Positions 61,839 to 64,000 of a DNA stretch of 64,000 bases are shown one piece after another (the stretch's first letter is position 1; every line of letters starts with the position of its first letter). Source of the stretch: Sulfurihydrogenibium azorense Az-Fu1 (GTDB lineage: Bacteria > Aquificota > Aquificia > Aquificales > Hydrogenothermaceae); contig NC_012438.1 in NCBI RefSeq assembly GCF_000021545.1, positions 1,052,003 to 1,116,002 on the forward strand, read 5' to 3'. Both the position numbers and the translations under genes were made by a program. The notes below the pieces were generated by a model. It saw nothing but the letters and a program-made list of their open reading frames with translations. It ran no database searches and had not been told where the DNA came from.

Positions 61839-62612
61839 TTGAAAGTTGTTATACTTGCTGGTGGTTTTGGTACAAGACTTAGTGAAGAGACAGATATAAA
61901 ACCAAAACCTATGGTGGAGATAGGTGGAAAGCCAATTTTATGGCATATTATGAAGATTTACTCTTCATACGGATTTAATGATTTTATAATTTGCCTTGGA
62001 TATAAAGGATACATTATAAAAGAGTTTTTTGCAAACTATTTTCTTTATACATCTGATGTAACGATCGACCTTAAAGACAACAAAATAGAAGTTCACAGTG
62101 TAAAAGCTGAGCCTTGGAAAGTTACACTTGTAGACACTGGATTAAACACTATGACAGGTGGAAGAATAAAGAGAATAAAGCCATTTGTTGAAAATCAAAC
62201 TTTTATGTTAACGTACGGAGATGGTGTAGGAAATATAGATATTAAAAAACTTTTAGAATTCCATAAAAGTCATGGGAAATATGCAACTTTAACAGCTGTT
62301 CAACCTTCTGGAAGATTTGGTGCATTACACTTAGAAGGAGACAAAGTTAAAGAGTTTGAAGAAAAGCCTAAAGGAGATGGTGCTTGGGTTAATGGTGGCT
62401 TTTTTGTTTTAGAACCTCAAATTTTTGATTATATAGAAGGAGACGAGACGATATGGGAAAAAGAGCCTCTTGAAAACTTGGCAAAAGACGGTCAGCTTAT
62501 GGCATACAAACATACAGGTTTTTGGAAACCTATGGATACACTAAGGGACAAAAGAGAGTTAGAACTTCTATGGCAGTCTGGAAACCCACCGTGGAAAATA
62601 TGGGAAGATTAA
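61839..62612 (+). CDS. rfbF: Glucose-1-phosphate cytidylyltransferase
   Basis: RfbF makes CDP-glucose, the precursor of 3,6-dideoxyhexoses. The 257-aa nucleotidyltransferase has KVVILAGGFGTRLSEETDIKPKPMVEIGGKPILWHIMKIYSSYG, the family-specific DTGLNTMTGGRIKRI, LTYGDGVGNIDI, and GFWKPMDTLRDKRELE. The start is TTG 61839 preceded by AGAGG. Together with the partial rfbG and the reductase between them it forms a CDP-dideoxysugar pathway. Confidence 0.94.
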   Translation: MKVVILAGGFGTRLSEETDIKPKPMVEIGGKPILWHIMKIYSSYGFNDFIICLGYKGYIIKEFFANYFLYTSDVTIDLKDNKIEVHSVKAEPWKVTLVDTGLNTMTGGRIKRIKPFVENQTFMLTYGDGVGNIDIKKLLEFHKSHGKYATLTAVQPSGRFGALHLEGDKVKEFEEKPKGDGAWVNGGFFVLEPQIFDYIEGDETIWEKEPLENLAKDGQLMAYKHTGFWKPMDTLRDKRELELLWQSGNPPWKIWED

Positions 62613-62622
62613 AAGGAGTAAG

Positions 62623-63546
62623 ATGAAAATCCCATCTAAGACGGTATTAATAACAGGTGGTACAGGTTTTCTAGGGAGTTTTTTAGTAAAAAAATTTATA
62701 GAAGAGGGTCATAAAGTTATAGTATTAAAAAGAAGTTTTTCAAATCTATGGAGACTTCATAATTTGAAGCAAGAAATATTATTTTACAACATAGATAAAA
62801 CTGACTTAGAAACTCCATTTAAGGAAAACAAAATTGATGCTATAATTCACACTGCAACTTTATACGGTAGAAAAAATGAAAAAACATCTGATATAGTATA
62901 TACAAATCTATTGTTTCCTCTAAAACTTTTAGAAATTGCCACATTTTTCAATACAGACACATTTTTCAATACAGACACATTTTTCAATACAGACACATCA
63001 TTATTTGGTTATTTAAATCGTTACACACTTTCAAAAAAACAGTTAATAGATTGGCTTAAAGTTTATTCTAAAGATATAAAAATTTTTAACTTAAAACTTG
63101 AGCATATGTACGGTGAGAAAGACGATACTACAAAATTTGTACCTTGGTTAATAGTCAACCTTTTAAAAAATCATAAAAAAATCCAACTTACAGAAGGAAA
63201 ACAAAAAAGAGATTTTATTTATGTTGAAGATGTATGTAATGCTTACTATACCATTTTTAACAACAGTGATAAGTTTAATAAAGGTTTTTATGAGTATGAA
63301 GTTGGAAGTGGAAAAGCAATTGAGATAAGAGAGTTTGTTCAGATAGTAAAAAGATTAACAAATAACGAAAACACGTACTTAAACTTTGGTGCCATTCCTT
63401 ATAGAGAGAATGAAGTAATGTACTCACAAGCAGATATATCAAAACTACAGACAGATTTTAACTGGAAACCTTATTACTCTTTAGAAGAAGGTCTGAAAAA
63501 AACGGTACAGTGGTATAAGGAAAACTTAAATGAAAGATTTATTTAA
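62623..63546 (+). CDS. NAD-dependent epimerase/reductase, CDP-abequose synthase-like
   Basis: This extended SDR protein of 307 aa has KTVLITGGTGFLGSFLVKKFIEEGHKV (nucleotide-binding) and a catalytic YTLSK (Y-x3-K). The region before it normally reads F-x-N-T-D-T once in RfbJ-like enzymes; here it occurs three times, from an exact 18-bp tandem repeat at 62941-62994. The location between rfbF and rfbG suggests that it acts on CDP-4-keto-3,6-dideoxyglucose, but other CDP-keto sugars are possible. It overlaps rfbG by 17 nt. Confidence 0.8.
   Translation: MKIPSKTVLITGGTGFLGSFLVKKFIEEGHKVIVLKRSFSNLWRLHNLKQEILFYNIDKTDLETPFKENKIDAIIHTATLYGRKNEKTSDIVYTNLLFPLKLLEIATFFNTDTFFNTDTFFNTDTSLFGYLNRYTLSKKQLIDWLKVYSKDIKIFNLKLEHMYGEKDDTTKFVPWLIVNLLKNHKKIQLTEGKQKRDFIYVEDVCNAYYTIFNNSDKFNKGFYEYEVGSGKAIEIREFVQIVKRLTNNENTYLNFGAIPYRENEVMYSQADISKLQTDFNWKPYYSLEEGLKKTVQWYKENLNERFI
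62941..62994 (+). repeat. Three exact 18-bp tandem repeats within a coding region
   Basis: The unit ACATTTTTCAATACAGAC is repeated three times in frame and encodes TFFNTD. The repeat adds 12 residues next to the active site of the epimerase without breaking the frame. Confidence 0.95.
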
Positions 63547-64000
63547 CGGTGTATACAAAAACAAGAGAGTTTTAATTACCGGACATACCGGCTTTAAAGG
63601 GTCATGGATGGCCTTGTGGTTAAAAGAAATGGGTGCTCATATAATAGGTTATTCTCTTGATCCACCTACAAATCCAAGTTTATTTGAAACATTAAAACTA
63701 GAAAAAGAAATAATCCACATTGTAGGAGATGTAAGAGATGAAAAAAAACTAAAAGAAACATTTAAAAAGTACCAACCAGAAATCGTTATACACATGGCAG
63801 CTCAACCATTAGTTAGATACTCTTACATTAACCCAAAAGAAACCTATGAAACAAACGTAATAGGTACTCTTAATGTTTTTGAAGCTGTAAGAGAAACTGA
63901 CAGTGTAAAAGTGATTATAAATGTTACAAGTGATAAGTGTTATCAAAATAAAGAATGGGTTTACGGATACAGAGAAAACGACCCTATGGGTGGATATGAT
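63530..64000 (+). CDS. rfbG: CDP-glucose 4,6-dehydratase (3' end outside window)
   Basis: The 157 visible residues begin MKDLFNGVYKNKRVLITGHTGFKGSWMALWLKEMGAHIIGYSL, which is the RfbG-type N-terminus with the NAD-binding G-x2-G-x2-G. PEIVIHMAAQPLVRYSY and INVTSDKCYQNKEWVYGYRENDPMGGYD follow, the latter containing the catalytic Asp-Lys variant typical of CDP-glucose dehydratases. It would convert CDP-glucose from RfbF to CDP-4-keto-6-deoxyglucose. Its ATG lies 17 nt inside the preceding gene. Confidence 0.93.
   Translation, partial: MKDLFNGVYKNKRVLITGHTGFKGSWMALWLKEMGAHIIGYSLDPPTNPSLFETLKLEKEIIHIVGDVRDEKKLKETFKKYQPEIVIHMAAQPLVRYSYINPKETYETNVIGTLNVFEAVRETDSVKVIINVTSDKCYQNKEWVYGYRENDPMGGYD

Overview
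The window is AT-rich bacterial DNA with short intergenic gaps, AGA/AGG-dominated arginine codons and a thermophile-like gene set. A stand-alone PolA-type 5'-3' exonuclease, the two CRISPR arrays and the Gram-negative envelope genes (lpxK, O-antigen sugars, porin) suggest Aquificales, most likely Hydrogenothermaceae (Sulfurihydrogenibium-like). The genus is my inference; no 16S rRNA gene lies here.

Layout. 1-6.2 kb: partial DHH protein, tRNA-Leu(GAG), then a leftward run (TldD/PmbA, thioesterase, phosphohexomutase, two small membrane proteins, PsiE-like protein, Hsp20). 6.4-12.7 kb: rightward purL, metallo-beta-lactamase-fold protein, lpxK, scpA, corA, membrane protein. 12.7-19.2 kb: leftward polysaccharide deacetylase, glycosyltransferase, a nuclease remnant, aroC, and a PII-amt-porin operon with a sigma54-like promoter. 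A second sigma54-like promoter faces right toward a PDC-sensor membrane protein. 20.3-28.8 kb: nrnA, then an insertion-sequence cluster (TnpB-type element, IS982, IS481 and a structured block) that has broken nth into three pieces, followed by the 5'-3' exonuclease, hemB, a lipoprotein and rsmE.

28.8-31.6 kb is the most unusual stretch. Two CRISPR arrays with different repeats share a leader promoter architecture and flank a HEPN-type gene pair. No cas genes are present. Leader A is separated from its array by about 280 bp that folds into a multi-branched RNA ending in an intrinsic terminator. The first spacer of array A carries a ribosome-binding site and the start of a gene. Array B ends in degenerate repeats of array A.

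31.6-38.5 kb: dnaX-ybaB-recR, a TPR protein, purC, galU, rsmA, DUF503, rbfA, and convergent rsmI. 38.5-44.6 kb: a DUF4139-like protein, a SNF2 helicase with a small partner, dnaK and htpX. 44.6-54.1 kb is one long leftward run: proS, purK, purE, murB, ddl, ftsQ, ftsA, ftsZ, pgsA, plsY and a helical protein, joining purine, peptidoglycan, division and phospholipid synthesis. 54.2-59.3 kb: an oligopeptide-type ABC ATPase split by a second TnpB element, then two CBS/CorC proteins. 59.4-64 kb: tRNA-Cys(GCA), then gmd, fcl and a CDP-glucose-derived sugar set (rfbF, rfbJ-like, partial rfbG) for surface polysaccharide.
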